The notes: generated by a model not told the origin, from the sequence alone. Positions 26,581 through 36,159 are shown, numbered from the stretch's first letter. The stretch: DNA of 64,000 nt from CAWCUZ01 sp963798795 (GCA_963798795.1 CAWCUZ010000001.1:1550001-1614000), one strand, 5' to 3'. Numbers and translations are program-made.

Positions 26581-27984
26581 ATGCCCATGGGTCTCGTCAC
26601 CGTCTCCTACATCACGGCCACCGTCCTGTTCATCCTCGCCCTCGGCGGGCTGAGCAATCCCGAAACCGCACGGCGCGGCAACCTGTTCGGCATCATCGGC
26701 ATGCTGCTGGCGCTCGGCGTCACCGTCGCCGGCATCGTGACGCAGCACGACGCCCTGCTCGCCGGCGCACTCGTCGGCGGCGGCAGCATCGGCCTCGTGC
26801 TGGCCAGGCGCGTCCGCATGACGCAGATGCCCGAGCTGGTCGCCATCCTCCACAGCCTCGTCGGGATGGCCGCCGTGCTCGTCGGCTTCGCGAATTTCCT
26901 GGGGATCCACCCGGTCATGACGCCGGCCGAGATGACGATCCACAGCGTCGAGACGTACCTCGGCATCCTCATCGGCGCCGTCACGTTCTCGGGGTCGGTG
27001 ATCGCGTTCGGCAAGCTCAGCGGCAGGATCGGCGGCAAGCCGCTCACGCTGCCGGCGCGCCACTGGCTGAATCTCGGCCTGCTGCTCGTCGCCATCTGGG
27101 CCGGCTGGCAGTTCATCGATCAATCGGCGGCCGGTGGCGGGCTCACGCCGCTCCTGATCATGACGACGGTCGCGCTGCTGTTCGGTCTCCACATGGTGAT
27201 GGCGATCGGCGGCGCCGACATGCCGGTCGTCGTGTCGATGCTCAACAGCTATTCCGGGTGGGCGGCGGCCGCGACCGGCTTCATGCTCAACAACGACCTG
27301 CTCATCGTCACCGGCGCGCTGGTCGGGAGCAGCGGCGCGATCCTCAGTTACATCATGTGCCGCGCCATGAACCGCAAGTTCATCGCCGTCATCGCCGGCG
27401 GCTTCGGCGGCGGCGAGGGCCAGCACCCGGCGGCCGGCGGCGCGGCGGCCGACCAGGGCGAGGTCTCACCGATCTCGGCCGAAGAGACGGCTGAACTGCT
27501 CAGGCACGCCAAGGACGTCGTCATCGTGCCCGGCTACGGCATGGCCGTCGCGCAGGCGCAGCATGCCGTCTACGAGATCACGAAGCTCCTGCGCGACAAG
27601 GGCGTGAAGGTGCGGTTCGCCATCCACCCGGTGGCCGGCCGCATGCCGGGCCACATGAACGTGCTGCTCGCCGAGGCCAAGGTCCCGTACGACATCGTCT
27701 TCGAGATGGACGAGATCAACGAGGACTTTCCCGACGTGGACGTGTCGGTGGTCATCGGCGCCAACGACATCGTGAACCCGTCGGCCGAAGACGAGCCCGA
27801 CAGCCCCATCGCCGGCATGCCCGTCCTCCAGGTGTGGAAGGGCAAGACGACGATCGTGATGAAGCGGAGCATGGCGACGGGCTACGCGGGCGTGCAGAAC
27901 CCGCTGTTCTTCAAGGAGAACACGCGGATGCTGTTCGGGGACGCGAAGAAGACGCTGGAGGAAGTGCTCAAGAATCTCAGGTGA
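26581..27984 (+). CDS. pntB: NAD(P) transhydrogenase beta subunit
   Basis: 467 residues from the ATG at 26581, 8 bases after pntA. The membrane domain II has eight to nine TM helices (for example LLALGVTVAGIVTQHDALLA, then ALLFGLHMVMAIGGADMPVV and LNSYSGWAAAATGFML). The NADP(H)-binding domain III has VIVPGYGMAVAQAQHAV, FAIHPVAGRMPGHMNVLLAE and VIGANDIVNPSAEDEPDSPI. It forms the proton channel and NADP site of the transhydrogenase together with PntA. The frame is fully intact, unlike its partner. Confidence 0.97.
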   Translation: MPMGLVTVSYITATVLFILALGGLSNPETARRGNLFGIIGMLLALGVTVAGIVTQHDALLAGALVGGGSIGLVLARRVRMTQMPELVAILHSLVGMAAVLVGFANFLGIHPVMTPAEMTIHSVETYLGILIGAVTFSGSVIAFGKLSGRIGGKPLTLPARHWLNLGLLLVAIWAGWQFIDQSAAGGGLTPLLIMTTVALLFGLHMVMAIGGADMPVVVSMLNSYSGWAAAATGFMLNNDLLIVTGALVGSSGAILSYIMCRAMNRKFIAVIAGGFGGGEGQHPAAGGAAADQGEVSPISAEETAELLRHAKDVVIVPGYGMAVAQAQHAVYEITKLLRDKGVKVRFAIHPVAGRMPGHMNVLLAEAKVPYDIVFEMDEINEDFPDVDVSVVIGANDIVNPSAEDEPDSPIAGMPVLQVWKGKTTIVMKRSMATGYAGVQNPLFFKENTRMLFGDAKKTLEEVLKNLR

Positions 27985-27990
27985 CGGTGG

Positions 27991-28041
27991 ATTTGGGGAT
28001 TTGGGGATTTGGAGATTTGGAGATTTGGAGATTTGGAGGTT
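27991..28041. repeat. ATTTGGAG/ATTTGGGG tandem repeat
   Basis: Five to six imperfect 8-9 base units begin 7 bases after the pntB stop and run into the 5' end of the next gene. There the repeat supplies both a GGAG Shine-Dalgarno-like element and possible TTG starts. Confidence 0.85.
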
Positions 28042-29040
28042 TCCAGTTCTGCGTGTTCAACGCTGAAGTGGGGCGTGCTCGGCGTCGCGAAGATCGCGAC
28101 GACCAAGGTCATCCCGGCGATGCAGCGCGGCGCGTCGACGGAAGTCGTCGCCATCGGGTCGCGCGACCTCGCCCGGGCCGAACGGGCGGCGGCGGACCTC
28201 GGGATCATGCGCGCGCACGGCTCCTATGAGGCCGTGATTGCCGATCCGGACGTCGAGGCGGTCTACATCCCGCTGCCGAATCATCTCCATGTCGAGTGGA
28301 CGACGCGCGCGGCCGAGGCCGGCAAGCACGTCCTGTGCGAGAAGCCGATCGGATTGAACGAAGCGGACGCGCGGGCGCTCGTGGCCGTGCGCGATCGCAC
28401 GGGCGTGCGCATCCAGGAAGCGTTCATGGTCTGCACGCATCCGCAATGGACGATGGCGCAGGACCTGGCGCGGTCGGGCGCGCTCGGCGATCTTCGCGCC
28501 ATGACCGGCGTGTTCAGCTATCACAACGACGACCCGGCGAACATCCGGAACATCGTCGAGTCCGGCGGCGGCGCGCTCTTCGACATCGGCTGCTACTTCG
28601 TCATGACGTCGCGGTTCATCGTCGGCCGCGAGCCCCGGCGCGTCGTGGCCGCCATGGAGCGCGACCCGACGTTCGGCACCGATCGGCTGACCTCGATGAT
28701 CCTCGACTACGGCGACGCGACCTTTGCCGGCACCTGCGCGACGCAGATGGCGCCTTCGCAGCGCATCCAGATCGCCGGCACCATCGGGCGCGTCGAGATC
28801 GAGCTGCCCTTCAATCCGATCGCCAACGAGCCCGCGTGGGTCGTCCGGGATGGCGAGCGGACCGCGACCCCGCCGTGCGATCAGTACCGCATCCAGGGCG
28901 ACCGGTTCGCCGAGGCGCTACGTGACGACCGGCCTCAGCCGTACCCGCTCGAGGAATCGGTGGCCAACATGCGGGTGATTGACGCGCTCGCGCGGTCCGC
29001 CGCGAGCGACGCCTGGGTGGCGCTCCGTCCGGGCAACTGA
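28033..29040 (+). CDS. Gfo/Idh/MocA-family oxidoreductase
   Basis: About 335 residues. The Rossmann N-terminus KWGVLGVAKIATTKVIPAMQ, the VYIPLPNHLHVEW segment and the EKPIGLNEADA motif (catalytic Lys of EKP) define the family. The C-terminal part has the usual beta-sheet dimer domain (GGGALFDIGCYFVMTSRFIV). Members oxidise or reduce sugars and cyclitols with NAD(P). There is no ATG/GTG before the conserved start; TTG at 28033 or 28009, inside the repeat array, is the likely initiator. The substrate cannot be assigned and the gene has no sugar-metabolism neighbours. Confidence 0.87.
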   Translation: MEVSSSACSTLKWGVLGVAKIATTKVIPAMQRGASTEVVAIGSRDLARAERAAADLGIMRAHGSYEAVIADPDVEAVYIPLPNHLHVEWTTRAAEAGKHVLCEKPIGLNEADARALVAVRDRTGVRIQEAFMVCTHPQWTMAQDLARSGALGDLRAMTGVFSYHNDDPANIRNIVESGGGALFDIGCYFVMTSRFIVGREPRRVVAAMERDPTFGTDRLTSMILDYGDATFAGTCATQMAPSQRIQIAGTIGRVEIELPFNPIANEPAWVVRDGERTATPPCDQYRIQGDRFAEALRDDRPQPYPLEESVANMRVIDALARSAASDAWVALRPGN

Positions 29041-29051
29041 CAGGCCCGCGC

Positions 29052-29750
29052 TCATGGCACCGTGGGCCTCTCGGCAAAGGCAGCACCGTGATCGGCAACC
29101 CATTGGCGAAACGTCCGAGGCGGCGATCCGGTGATGTCCGCCACGGTGGAGGTGACCAGCGCCGGCTGCCCTATCGTGGCTCCCCATGCGGCCAGGAGCA
29201 TGTCCACGACCGGACGCGGCCAGATCCCCGCGGTCTCGCGCCGGAACTCTTCCGGCGACAGCTCCTCGAACCGGATCCGACGTCCAATCGCGGCGCCGAT
29301 GATGCTCACCTGCTCGGCTTGACTCAGTGACTCCGGGCCCGTGAGGACGTAGTCACCGCCCGCATGCCCGTCCTCGAGAAGTGCGCGCGCCGCCACCGCC
29401 GCGATGTCGCGCTCGTCGATGGGCGCCGTCTCCGCCGCGCCATAGGGCCACCGGACGACGTCGCCGTCACGGATCGCGGATCCCCACCAGAACTGCGCGT
29501 TCGACGCGAAGATCCCGGGCCGGATGAACGTCGACTGGAGTCCGGCAGCCGCCATCAAGCCCTCCATGTCGGCGTGGAAGCGAGCCATGGGGTTCGGCTG
29601 CCGGAAGAACGGGTGTGGTGTCCGATGCGGCGAAGAAAGAAAGGCGACGCGCCGCGGGTGGGCCGCCAGACGGTCGACGACGGCCGGCGCGGTGCCCGGC
29701 GGCGCGGTCCAGAGCAGGAAAACGGCCGCTACGCCCTGCAGCGGTCACCG
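29052..29750 (-). pseudogene. NmrA-like NAD(P)-binding protein, 5'-truncated
   Basis: A single open frame encodes GVAAVFLLWTAPPGTAPAVV, then FLSSPHRTPHPFFRQPNPMA and FIRPGIFASNAQFWWGSAIR, matching NmrA/SDR-type quinone-oxidoreductase-like proteins from the middle onward. The N-terminal dinucleotide-binding GxxGxxG strand is absent because similarity ends near 29750, where the cassette-like region begins. An internal ATG at 29588 could give a 178-residue product without a cofactor site. The truncation point marks the left border of the foreign segment. Confidence 0.75.
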
Positions 29751-29813
29751 AAATACATCTTGATGACGATTAATATTAACACCCTGGATGGTGCGTGTCC
29801 GTCGATGTTGTGC

Positions 29814-29877
29814 GTCCAACACTCCGGCTCAGCGGCGGGCCGCGCAGCGGCCAGGCCGCTGCAACCGGTTGTTAGAC
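29814..29877 (+). other. attC-like recombination site 1
   Basis: The left core-like GTCCAAC and right core GTTAGAC both match the RYYYAAC and GTTRRRY consensus and pair with each other. Inner arms CAGCGGC / GCCGCTG and CCGG / CCGG pair with unequal unpaired bases (CT against CAA), as in the imperfect hairpin recognised by integron integrases. Total length is 64 bases. Confidence 0.72.
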
Positions 29878-29938
29878 CGCAGCTGGACCTAGCGAAAGCC
29901 AAGCGTCAGCGGCCATTAGTTTCCAGGGCGTCGCGAGA

Positions 29939-30469
<531 letters not shown>

Positions 30470-30507
30470 GTCTCTTCCTCTTCTTGAGCGCCGGACGTGT
30501 TTCCTGC

Positions 30508-30582
30508 GGTCAACGTCCGCGCGTCAGCCACGGCGGCTCAGAATGGCACCAGCCCGCCGTCGGCTGCAAGCGCTTGTTGGGC
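30508..30582 (+). other. attC-like recombination site 2
   Basis: The right core GTTGGGC matches GTTRRRY. The left core GGTCAAC deviates at one position. Arms CAGCC-ACGGCGG / CCGCCGT-C-GGCTG pair with a single bulged base, and GCGC boxes lie between arms and cores. The gene of the next cassette starts 28 bases after the right core. Confidence 0.72.
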
Positions 30583-30609
30583 GGCGAATCCGAGCGTAAG
30601 ATCGAACGC

Positions 30610-30843
30610 ATGATCAAGCCCGCCGAAGCCGTTCTGGCCGACGCCTTGCGTCGGGATCTCGACGCCCGCGCCGAGGTTGCCGTCGAACTCCTGGCGAGCC
30701 TGGATGGGACCGACCCGGATGCTGAAGCTGCCTGGGCAATCGAGATTGAGCGGCGCGTCGCCGCGATCGAAGCTGGAACCGCCAGGCTCGAGCCCTGGGA
30801 CGACGTGAAGCGCCGGATTGAAAAAGAGGTTTTCGGTCGGTGA
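30610..30843 (+). CDS. Addiction-module antitoxin-like protein (cassette gene 2)
   Basis: 77 residues: KPAEAVLADALRRDLDARAE, then VAVELLASLDG and AAWAIEIERRVAAIEAGTA, ending WDDVKRRIEKEVFGR. This matches the short 'putative addiction module component' family (antidotes of RelE/ParE-type toxins), in which an acidic-hydrophobic AxxLxxSL block is followed by WxxEIxxR. No toxin gene follows within the cassette, so it is an orphan antitoxin. Such genes are typical of integron cassettes, where they may stabilise the array. It is the only gene in the array in the cassette sense orientation. Confidence 0.78.
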   Translation: MIKPAEAVLADALRRDLDARAEVAVELLASLDGTDPDAEAAWAIEIERRVAAIEAGTARLEPWDDVKRRIEKEVFGR

Positions 30844-30907
30844 CCCTGGCCGTCCGTGCAGGCGAACCAGCCTCTGACGAATTCCGTGAGGCGGTCCGTT
30901 CGTACGA

Positions 30908-30981
30908 GGCTAACGCTAGCCGTCAGCCGCGGCGGCGCTCATCGTTACACGCGCCGCCGTAGGCTGCACCGCAAGTTCTAG
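30908..30981 (+). other. attC-like recombination site 3 (degenerate core)
   Basis: Left core GGCTAAC. Strong arms CAGCCGCGGCGGCGC / GCGCCGCCGTAGGCTG pair with a one-base bulge, closely related to site 2. The right core reads GTTCTAGGC, which equals GTTAGGC with two extra bases, so recombination competence is doubtful. Confidence 0.6.
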
Positions 30982-30993
30982 GCGGTGCTTCGA

Positions 30994-31446
30994 CTAGCAG
31001 ACGATCAGCGACGAGACCTTGCCCACCCAGCCCGCTGGGGTCTTCGTGACGTCAATCAGAAGCGTGGTACCGCAGGCCAGCAGTACCAATCCATCCCGCG
31101 GCGCGGGAATCGGCCCCATCGTGCCGGTGACTGTGGCGCTGTCGTCGTGAAATCGAATGGACTTGAGCAGAAAGTAGCCAGCGGGAAGGTCATACGTCGC
31201 AGTCCTCGGCACCTGCTTCGATGGGATTGCACGGAGTTCGCGCGTGAGGACCGCAGCGGTAGCCTCATCAATGGTCGGGTCAATGACGAACACCTCGACC
31301 TTGCCGACGTGGAACTCGATTCGCTCTCGCGCGGCTGCAACGACCGCCAGGAGGCGCGCTTCGCCTGAAGGCAGTGTTGCCTGTCGCACGTGAGTGGCCG
31401 TACCCGCAATGGCCAGCCCGACGAAGAGGGCGATCTTCAGAATCAT
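30994..31446 (-). CDS. Secreted hypothetical protein (cassette gene 3)
   Basis: 150 residues from the ATG at 31446. An upstream in-frame ATG at 31494 would lie inside attC-like site 4. A signal peptide is likely (ILKIALFVGLAIAGTATHV). The mature part is beta-rich (RIEFHVGKVEVFVIDPTIDE, ATYDLPAGYFLLKSIRFHDD) without a recognisable family. It lies alone between sites 3 and 4, reading toward site 3. Base composition is lower in GC than the flanking chromosomal genes, in line with a cassette origin. Confidence 0.6.
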   Translation of the reverse strand: MILKIALFVGLAIAGTATHVRQATLPSGEARLLAVVAAARERIEFHVGKVEVFVIDPTIDEATAAVLTRELRAIPSKQVPRTATYDLPAGYFLLKSIRFHDDSATVTGTMGPIPAPRDGLVLLACGTTLLIDVTKTPAGWVGKVSSLIVC

Positions 31447-31455
31447 TCTTGACCC

Positions 31456-31568
31456 GCGTAACGCCGCGGCGCTCTGCTGCGGCGTGTCTATCATAATCGC
31501 GGCCGGCGAGCGCAGCGAGCCGGCCGCCTCCCTGACCCCACGCCGTCGGCAGCAGCGCCTCGTTAGCC
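31456..31568 (+). other. attC-like recombination site 4
   Basis: Left core GCGTAAC and right core GTTAGCC each deviate by one base. Arms GGCGCTCTGCTGC-GGCGTG and CGCCGTCGGCAGCAGCGCC pair over about 18 positions. The loop holds its own GCGGCCGGC...GCCGGCCGC hairpin, like the variable terminal structure of long attC sites. The TAA stop of cassette gene 4 lies inside the right core. Confidence 0.6.
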
Positions 31569-31751
31569 AGCGCTGCCGTGAGACCTACGAATCCAGATAC
31601 CCGACACCAATCCAACCAGGAACCCAATCATCATGATCCAACTCATCAAGTCACGCTGTCCACCCATTAGCTGAAACGCAGCGGCCAGCACGCCAATAAC
31701 ATTGCTACCAAGCCACACATTGAGCGCTACGACCTGAGCGTCTGGTTTCAT
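31563..31751 (-). CDS. Small membrane protein (cassette gene 4)
   Basis: 62 residues with two predicted membrane helices (VWLGSNVIGVLAAAFQLMG and MSWIMMIGFLVGLVSGIWI) and a short basic tail (RRSHGSAG). I do not recognise a family. Its stop codon overlaps the right core of attC-like site 4 and it reads toward that site. Small two-helix proteins without homologues are frequent in integron arrays. Confidence 0.5.
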   Translation of the reverse strand: MKPDAQVVALNVWLGSNVIGVLAAAFQLMGGQRDLMSWIMMIGFLVGLVSGIWIRRSHGSAG

Positions 31752-31776
31752 TGTATGCCTCCGTGCTACGTCGTCT

Positions 31777-31805
31777 GGCTAACGACAATTGAACGACAAT
31801 TAGGC
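31777..31805 (+). other. Fused attC remnant at the right end of the array
   Basis: GGCTAAC at 31777 is followed after 15 bases by ATTAGGC at 31799, with TTGAACGA between them as in common chromosomal attC right halves. The middle of the hairpin is missing, so this looks like a collapsed site. The next 309 bases (to 32114) contain no gene, only short CCTTCGGA-type repeats around 32074-32110. Confidence 0.4.
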
Positions 31806-32114
31806 TGACCTCAATAGTCCGGTGGGTTCGGCAGGCCCGCAGTGTAGCACCGGCCTTTCGTCACGATTCTTTGCAAAGTCCATGGGATCGGCGAAATAGG
31901 CCGACCGGCGTATTCCGATATGCCGGACGGGCCGCCGCGGTCTAAATTCGAGAGGTGTGCCCCGCACGACCAGCCCTGCCGGCCTTGGCGCGAGGCCTGG
32001 TGCCAAAGGCCTGGTGTCCATCTCCAAGCGCAGTGACACGACCGAGCCCCCGCGCGATCGAACCGTCGCACCCTCGGACCTTCGGACCTCGTACCTTCGG
32101 ACCCTCGCACCCTC

Positions 32115-34532
32115 CTACTCACCCCTGAGCGCCACCACCGGATCGACCCTCGTCGCCCGCAACGCGGGGACGACGCTCGCGAGAAACGCGGTCAGCAGCA
32201 GGAACGTCGCGACGCTCGAGAACGTCAGCGGATCGAACGGACTGACGCCGTAGAGCAGCGACTGGGCCGCGGGCATCGCGACGGCCGAGAGGACCAGACC
32301 GATGGCAACGCCGATGCCGGCGAGCACGAAGCCGGACACCACGATGAGACGCAGCACCTGGCGGCGGCCGGCGCCGAGCGCCATCCGCACGCCGATCTCC
32401 TGCGTCCGCTGCGACACCGAGTACGACAGCACGCCGTACACCCCGAGCGCCGCCAGCAGCAGGCCCACGATGCCGGTCGTGCCGAAGACCCAGCCGAACA
32501 GTCCATACTGCCAGTAGCCGAGCCGGCGCAGGTCGTTCATCGTACTGACCTGGAACATGGGCAGGTTCGGATCCGACGCCTTCAGCGCTGCCCGGACGGC
32601 TGGCGTGACCGACGCCGGATCGCCCGTCACGCGAATCGTCAGGCCGGTGTTCAGCGTCTGCTGATAGGCGTAGGGCACGAACGCCATCGGCGACGCCTGC
32701 TCGTCCGACGGATCGACGCCGTACAGCCGCGCGTCGGCGGACTCGCCAATGACCGTGAACCAGTCGGACGTCTCCTGCGCGGCGGAGGCCATGCGGAACC
32801 GGTGTCCGATCGGATTGCCGTCGCCCCAGAAGCGCTTCGCCATCGCGCGGTTGACGATGGCCACCGGCTGGTGCTGAAAGCCCTCAGACCGCCGGAAGTC
32901 GCGCCCGCGCAGCAGTGAAATCCCCACCGTCTTGAAGAAACCCGGCGTGACGCCGATGAAGTTGATCTGCGCGCGCTCACCGGTCTGTACCGGCTGCCCT
33001 TCGATGACGACCGGACCGCTGCCTCCGCCGCCGCTGAGCGGCACGTGATTCGACGCGAACGCCGCCTCCACGCCTGGAATGGCTTCGACGCGCTCGATGA
33101 TGTCCTGCACGCGCTGGAGCCGGGCGTCGGCCGGCGCGTACGGCTCGCCCGACATCGTGAAGCGCATCGTCATGAGCGGCGCCGCCTGGAATCCAAGGTC
33201 GTACGTGTCCATGTTGGAGAACGTGCGTACGAACAGGAGCGCGCCCACCAGCGCCACGAGCGCGAGCGAGACCTGCGCCACGACCAGGCCGCTCCGCACG
33301 AGCGACCGCCGCGCGCTGTTGCCGCGCGTGCCCTCCTTGAGGGTCTCGTGCAGGTTGCCGCGCGTCGACTGGAGCGCCGGGAACAACCCGAAGAGCACGG
33401 CCGTCGTGAACGCCACGCCGATGGCGTACAGGAGCGACCGCCAGTCCACGCCGAAGTGGATGTAGTAGGGCACCTGGTCGGCAGGAAAATCGGCCGCGAT
33501 GAGGCCCGTCCCTGTCGCGGCCAGCACGGCGCCGACGGGCACGCTCACCAGCGAGAGGACGACGCTCTCGGTGATGAACTGCCGGACGATCCGCGCGCGG
33601 CCGGCACCCAGCGCGGCGCGCACGGAGATCTCGCGCTTGCGGGTCGCGGCGCGGGCGAGCAGCAGGTTGGCGACGTTCGAGCACGCAATGAACAGCACCA
33701 GCGTAGTGCCCGCCATCATCAGCCAGATCACGAGCGTGACGTCGGGCGGAATGAACGTCTCGCGCAGCGTGCGGATGCGCGCGCCCCAATCACGGTTCGT
33801 GTCGGGATACCGCGTCGCGAGCTGCGACGCCAGGGCCGCCAGCTCCGCGAGGGCCTGGTCGCGCGTCACGCCGGGCGCGAGCCGCGCGAACGTGAACAGC
33901 CCGCGCGCGTTGCGCGGGTTGTTCACCACTTCCGGCACGAGCGGCAGCCAGATCTTCTCGTTCTCCGGAAACTCGAATTCCGGCGGCATGATGCCGACGA
34001 TGACGGTCGGCGCCGCGTTGATCAGGACGCGCCGGCCGATCACGCCCTCGTCGCGCTGATACCGCGTCGTCCAGACCGCGTAGCTCAGCAGCGCCACCGC
34101 CGGCGCGCCCGGCTTGTCGTCGTCGGCCGTGAACGCCCGGCCGCGGATGGGCGACTCGCCGAGCATCGCAAACAGGTCCCAGGAAATCAGCGCGCCCAGG
34201 TACCGCTCCGGCTCGCCGGCGCCGTCCGAAATCGTGAGACTGCGGTTCGTGCTGGCCGCGATCGTCGAGAACCCCCGCGTCGCCTCCTTCCAGTCGCGCA
34301 GGTCGAGGTAGGACAGCCCCGCCCGATCGATCCCCGCCTTCAGGTTCGTCTCGTTCAGGACGACGATGCGGTCGGGTTCGGGATAGGGATACGGCTTCAG
34401 CAGGACGCCATCCACGATGCTGAAGATGGTCGTGTTCAGCCCGATGCCGAAACCCAGGCAGAGGATGGCAACGAGGGCGAAGCCCTTGCTCAGCCAGAGG
34501 TTGCGGATCGCGTAGCGGAGGTCTGCGAGCAT
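32115..34532 (-). CDS. ADOP/MacB-type ABC transporter permease
   Basis: 805 residues. It starts directly with the permease (LADLRYAIRNLWLSKGFALV, then LGFGIGLNTTIFSIVDGVLL) without the ADOP amino-terminal extension. Two periplasmic MacB-like domains alternate with a central TM bundle (LVLFIACSNVANLLLARAAT, RKREISVRAALGAGRARIV) and a C-terminal bundle (SQRTQEIGVRMALGAGRRQV, then VDPVVALRGE). No ATPase or PadR gene adjoins. Substrate unknown. The end is followed by a region with short repeats, and the start by the 76-bp tandem palindromes. Confidence 0.93.
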   Translation of the reverse strand: MLADLRYAIRNLWLSKGFALVAILCLGFGIGLNTTIFSIVDGVLLKPYPYPEPDRIVVLNETNLKAGIDRAGLSYLDLRDWKEATRGFSTIAASTNRSLTISDGAGEPERYLGALISWDLFAMLGESPIRGRAFTADDDKPGAPAVALLSYAVWTTRYQRDEGVIGRRVLINAAPTVIVGIMPPEFEFPENEKIWLPLVPEVVNNPRNARGLFTFARLAPGVTRDQALAELAALASQLATRYPDTNRDWGARIRTLRETFIPPDVTLVIWLMMAGTTLVLFIACSNVANLLLARAATRKREISVRAALGAGRARIVRQFITESVVLSLVSVPVGAVLAATGTGLIAADFPADQVPYYIHFGVDWRSLLYAIGVAFTTAVLFGLFPALQSTRGNLHETLKEGTRGNSARRSLVRSGLVVAQVSLALVALVGALLFVRTFSNMDTYDLGFQAAPLMTMRFTMSGEPYAPADARLQRVQDIIERVEAIPGVEAAFASNHVPLSGGGGSGPVVIEGQPVQTGERAQINFIGVTPGFFKTVGISLLRGRDFRRSEGFQHQPVAIVNRAMAKRFWGDGNPIGHRFRMASAAQETSDWFTVIGESADARLYGVDPSDEQASPMAFVPYAYQQTLNTGLTIRVTGDPASVTPAVRAALKASDPNLPMFQVSTMNDLRRLGYWQYGLFGWVFGTTGIVGLLLAALGVYGVLSYSVSQRTQEIGVRMALGAGRRQVLRLIVVSGFVLAGIGVAIGLVLSAVAMPAAQSLLYGVSPFDPLTFSSVATFLLLTAFLASVVPALRATRVDPVVALRGE

Positions 34533-34553
34533 GTTGGGCTTCTCTCACAATGG

Positions 34554-34855
34554 AGCGCCGGACCTCCAGGTCCGGCGACGCCCCCGGGGCTGAAGCCCCG
34601 GGGCTCCATCACGGACCATTCACGCACGTAGCGCCGGACCTCCAGGTCCGGCGACGCCCCCGGGGCTGAAGCCCCGGGGCTCCATCACGGACCATTCACG
34701 CACGTAGCGCCGGACCTCCAGGTCCGGCGGTGTCCCCGGGGCTGAAGCCCCGGGGCTCCATCACGGACCATTCACGCACGTAGCGCCGGACCTTCAGGTC
34801 CGGCGACGCCCCCGGGGCTGAAGCCCCGGGGCTCCATCACTCGCTACGTCCCCGG
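34554..34855. repeat. Four tandem copies of a 76-bp double-palindrome unit
   Basis: Units start at 34554, 34630, 34706 and 34782 (the last truncated). Each holds two GC-rich inverted repeats, GCCGGACCTCCAGGTCCGGC and CCCCGGGGCTGAAGCCCCGGGG in short form, and a CATCACGGACCATTCACGCA spacer. Copies 1 and 2 are identical; copies 3 and 4 differ at a few bases. A further half-unit reaches the stop of the symporter gene. The array fills the whole gap between the ADOP start and the symporter end. Confidence 0.95.
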
Positions 34856-34875
34856 GGCTCCATCATTCGCGACCA

Positions 34876-36159
34876 TCAGAGTTCGCCCTCCGCCGCGGCG
34901 AGCGCCAGGTCCTTCTCCGACGCTTCCTTGAACTCGCCTTCCCACTTCGAGACGACAACCGACGCCAGGCAGTTCCCGACGACGTTCGTCATCGTGCGGC
35001 CCATGTCCATGACGGCGTCGACGCCGAGGATGAGCGTGACGCCTTCGAGCGGCAGGTTGTAGCTGGCGAGCGTGGCGGCCAGGATGACGAGGGCGGCGCG
35101 CGGCACGCCGGCCACGCCCTTGCTGGTGAGCATCAACGTGATCATCATCGTGATCTGCTGGCCGATCGACAGGTGCACGCCGGCCGCCTGCGCGACGAAG
35201 ATGGCCGCGAGCGACAGATACAGCGTCGTCCCGTCGAGGTTGAACGTGTACCCGAGCGGCAGCACGAACGCGACGATGCGGCGCGGGCAGCCGAGCCGCT
35301 CCATCACCTCCATCGCGCGCGGCAGCGCGGCCTCGCTCGACGTCGTGGAGAACGCGATGACGGCCGGCTCGCGTACCGCCAGCACGAACTTGCGCAGCGG
35401 TACCTTGAACAGCAGCGCCACCGGCACGAGCACGCCGACGAAGAACACCGCCAGCGCCAGGTACAGGGTGCCAATCAGCATGGCCAGGTTGCGCAGCACC
35501 TGCCAGCCACCGGCGCCGACGGTATACGCAATCGCGGCGCCCACGCCGATGGGCGCGTACTTCATGATGATGCCGGTGAACTTGAACATCACCTCGGAGA
35601 CGACCTCGCACCACTGGATCACCGGCTTGCCCTTCGGGCCGAGCATGCCGAGCGCAATCGCGAAGATGATGCTGAAGACGACGATCTGCAGGACGTCGCC
35701 GCGCGCCATCGCGTCGATCACCGACGTCGGCACGGCGTGCAGCAGGATCTGGTCCCACGTCTGCACGGTCCCGCCAAGATTCGACGCCGCCGTCGGCAGC
35801 GCCACGCCCGCCCCAGGCCGGATGATGTTGACGGCCAGCAGCCCGATGACCAGCGCGACCGTCGTGACCGCCTCGAAATAGAGGATGGCGCGCAGGCCCA
35901 TGCGGCCCACGTCGCGGAAATGCCCCGCGCCGGCGACGCCCGCCACCAGGGTCGCAAAGATCAGCGGCGCGATGATCATCTTGATCAGGTTCAGGAACAG
36001 CGTGCTGAACGGCTTGACGTAGCCCGCCCACCGCGCCGCCGTCGCCGGATCCTGGTTGTTGATGAGGATGCCCGCGAGCACGCCCACGGCGAGCCCGAGG
36101 AAGATCTGCTGGGTCAGCGACAGCCCTCGCCGGGCTTTGGCGCGCGGTTTCGTCGTCAT
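34876..36159 (-). CDS. Dicarboxylate/amino acid:cation symporter (DAACS family)
   Basis: 427 residues from the ATG at 36159. It has eight TM helices, two re-entrant loops and the family signatures: AFSTTSSEAALPRAMEVMER (the serine-rich HP1 loop), LGYTFNLDGTTLYLSLAAIF (the NMDGT-like ion site, here NLDGT), and GRTMTNVVGNCLASVVVSKW at the end. DctA/GltP-type carriers import C4-dicarboxylates or glutamate/aspartate with Na+ or H+. TSKGVAGVPRAALVILAATL (HP2) is canonical. The substrate cannot be decided; NLDGT and the C-terminal DMGRTMTNV are closest to GltP/DctA-like members. The gene stands alone. Confidence 0.93.
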   Translation of the reverse strand: MTTKPRAKARRGLSLTQQIFLGLAVGVLAGILINNQDPATAARWAGYVKPFSTLFLNLIKMIIAPLIFATLVAGVAGAGHFRDVGRMGLRAILYFEAVTTVALVIGLLAVNIIRPGAGVALPTAASNLGGTVQTWDQILLHAVPTSVIDAMARGDVLQIVVFSIIFAIALGMLGPKGKPVIQWCEVVSEVMFKFTGIIMKYAPIGVGAAIAYTVGAGGWQVLRNLAMLIGTLYLALAVFFVGVLVPVALLFKVPLRKFVLAVREPAVIAFSTTSSEAALPRAMEVMERLGCPRRIVAFVLPLGYTFNLDGTTLYLSLAAIFVAQAAGVHLSIGQQITMMITLMLTSKGVAGVPRAALVILAATLASYNLPLEGVTLILGVDAVMDMGRTMTNVVGNCLASVVVSKWEGEFKEASEKDLALAAAEGEL

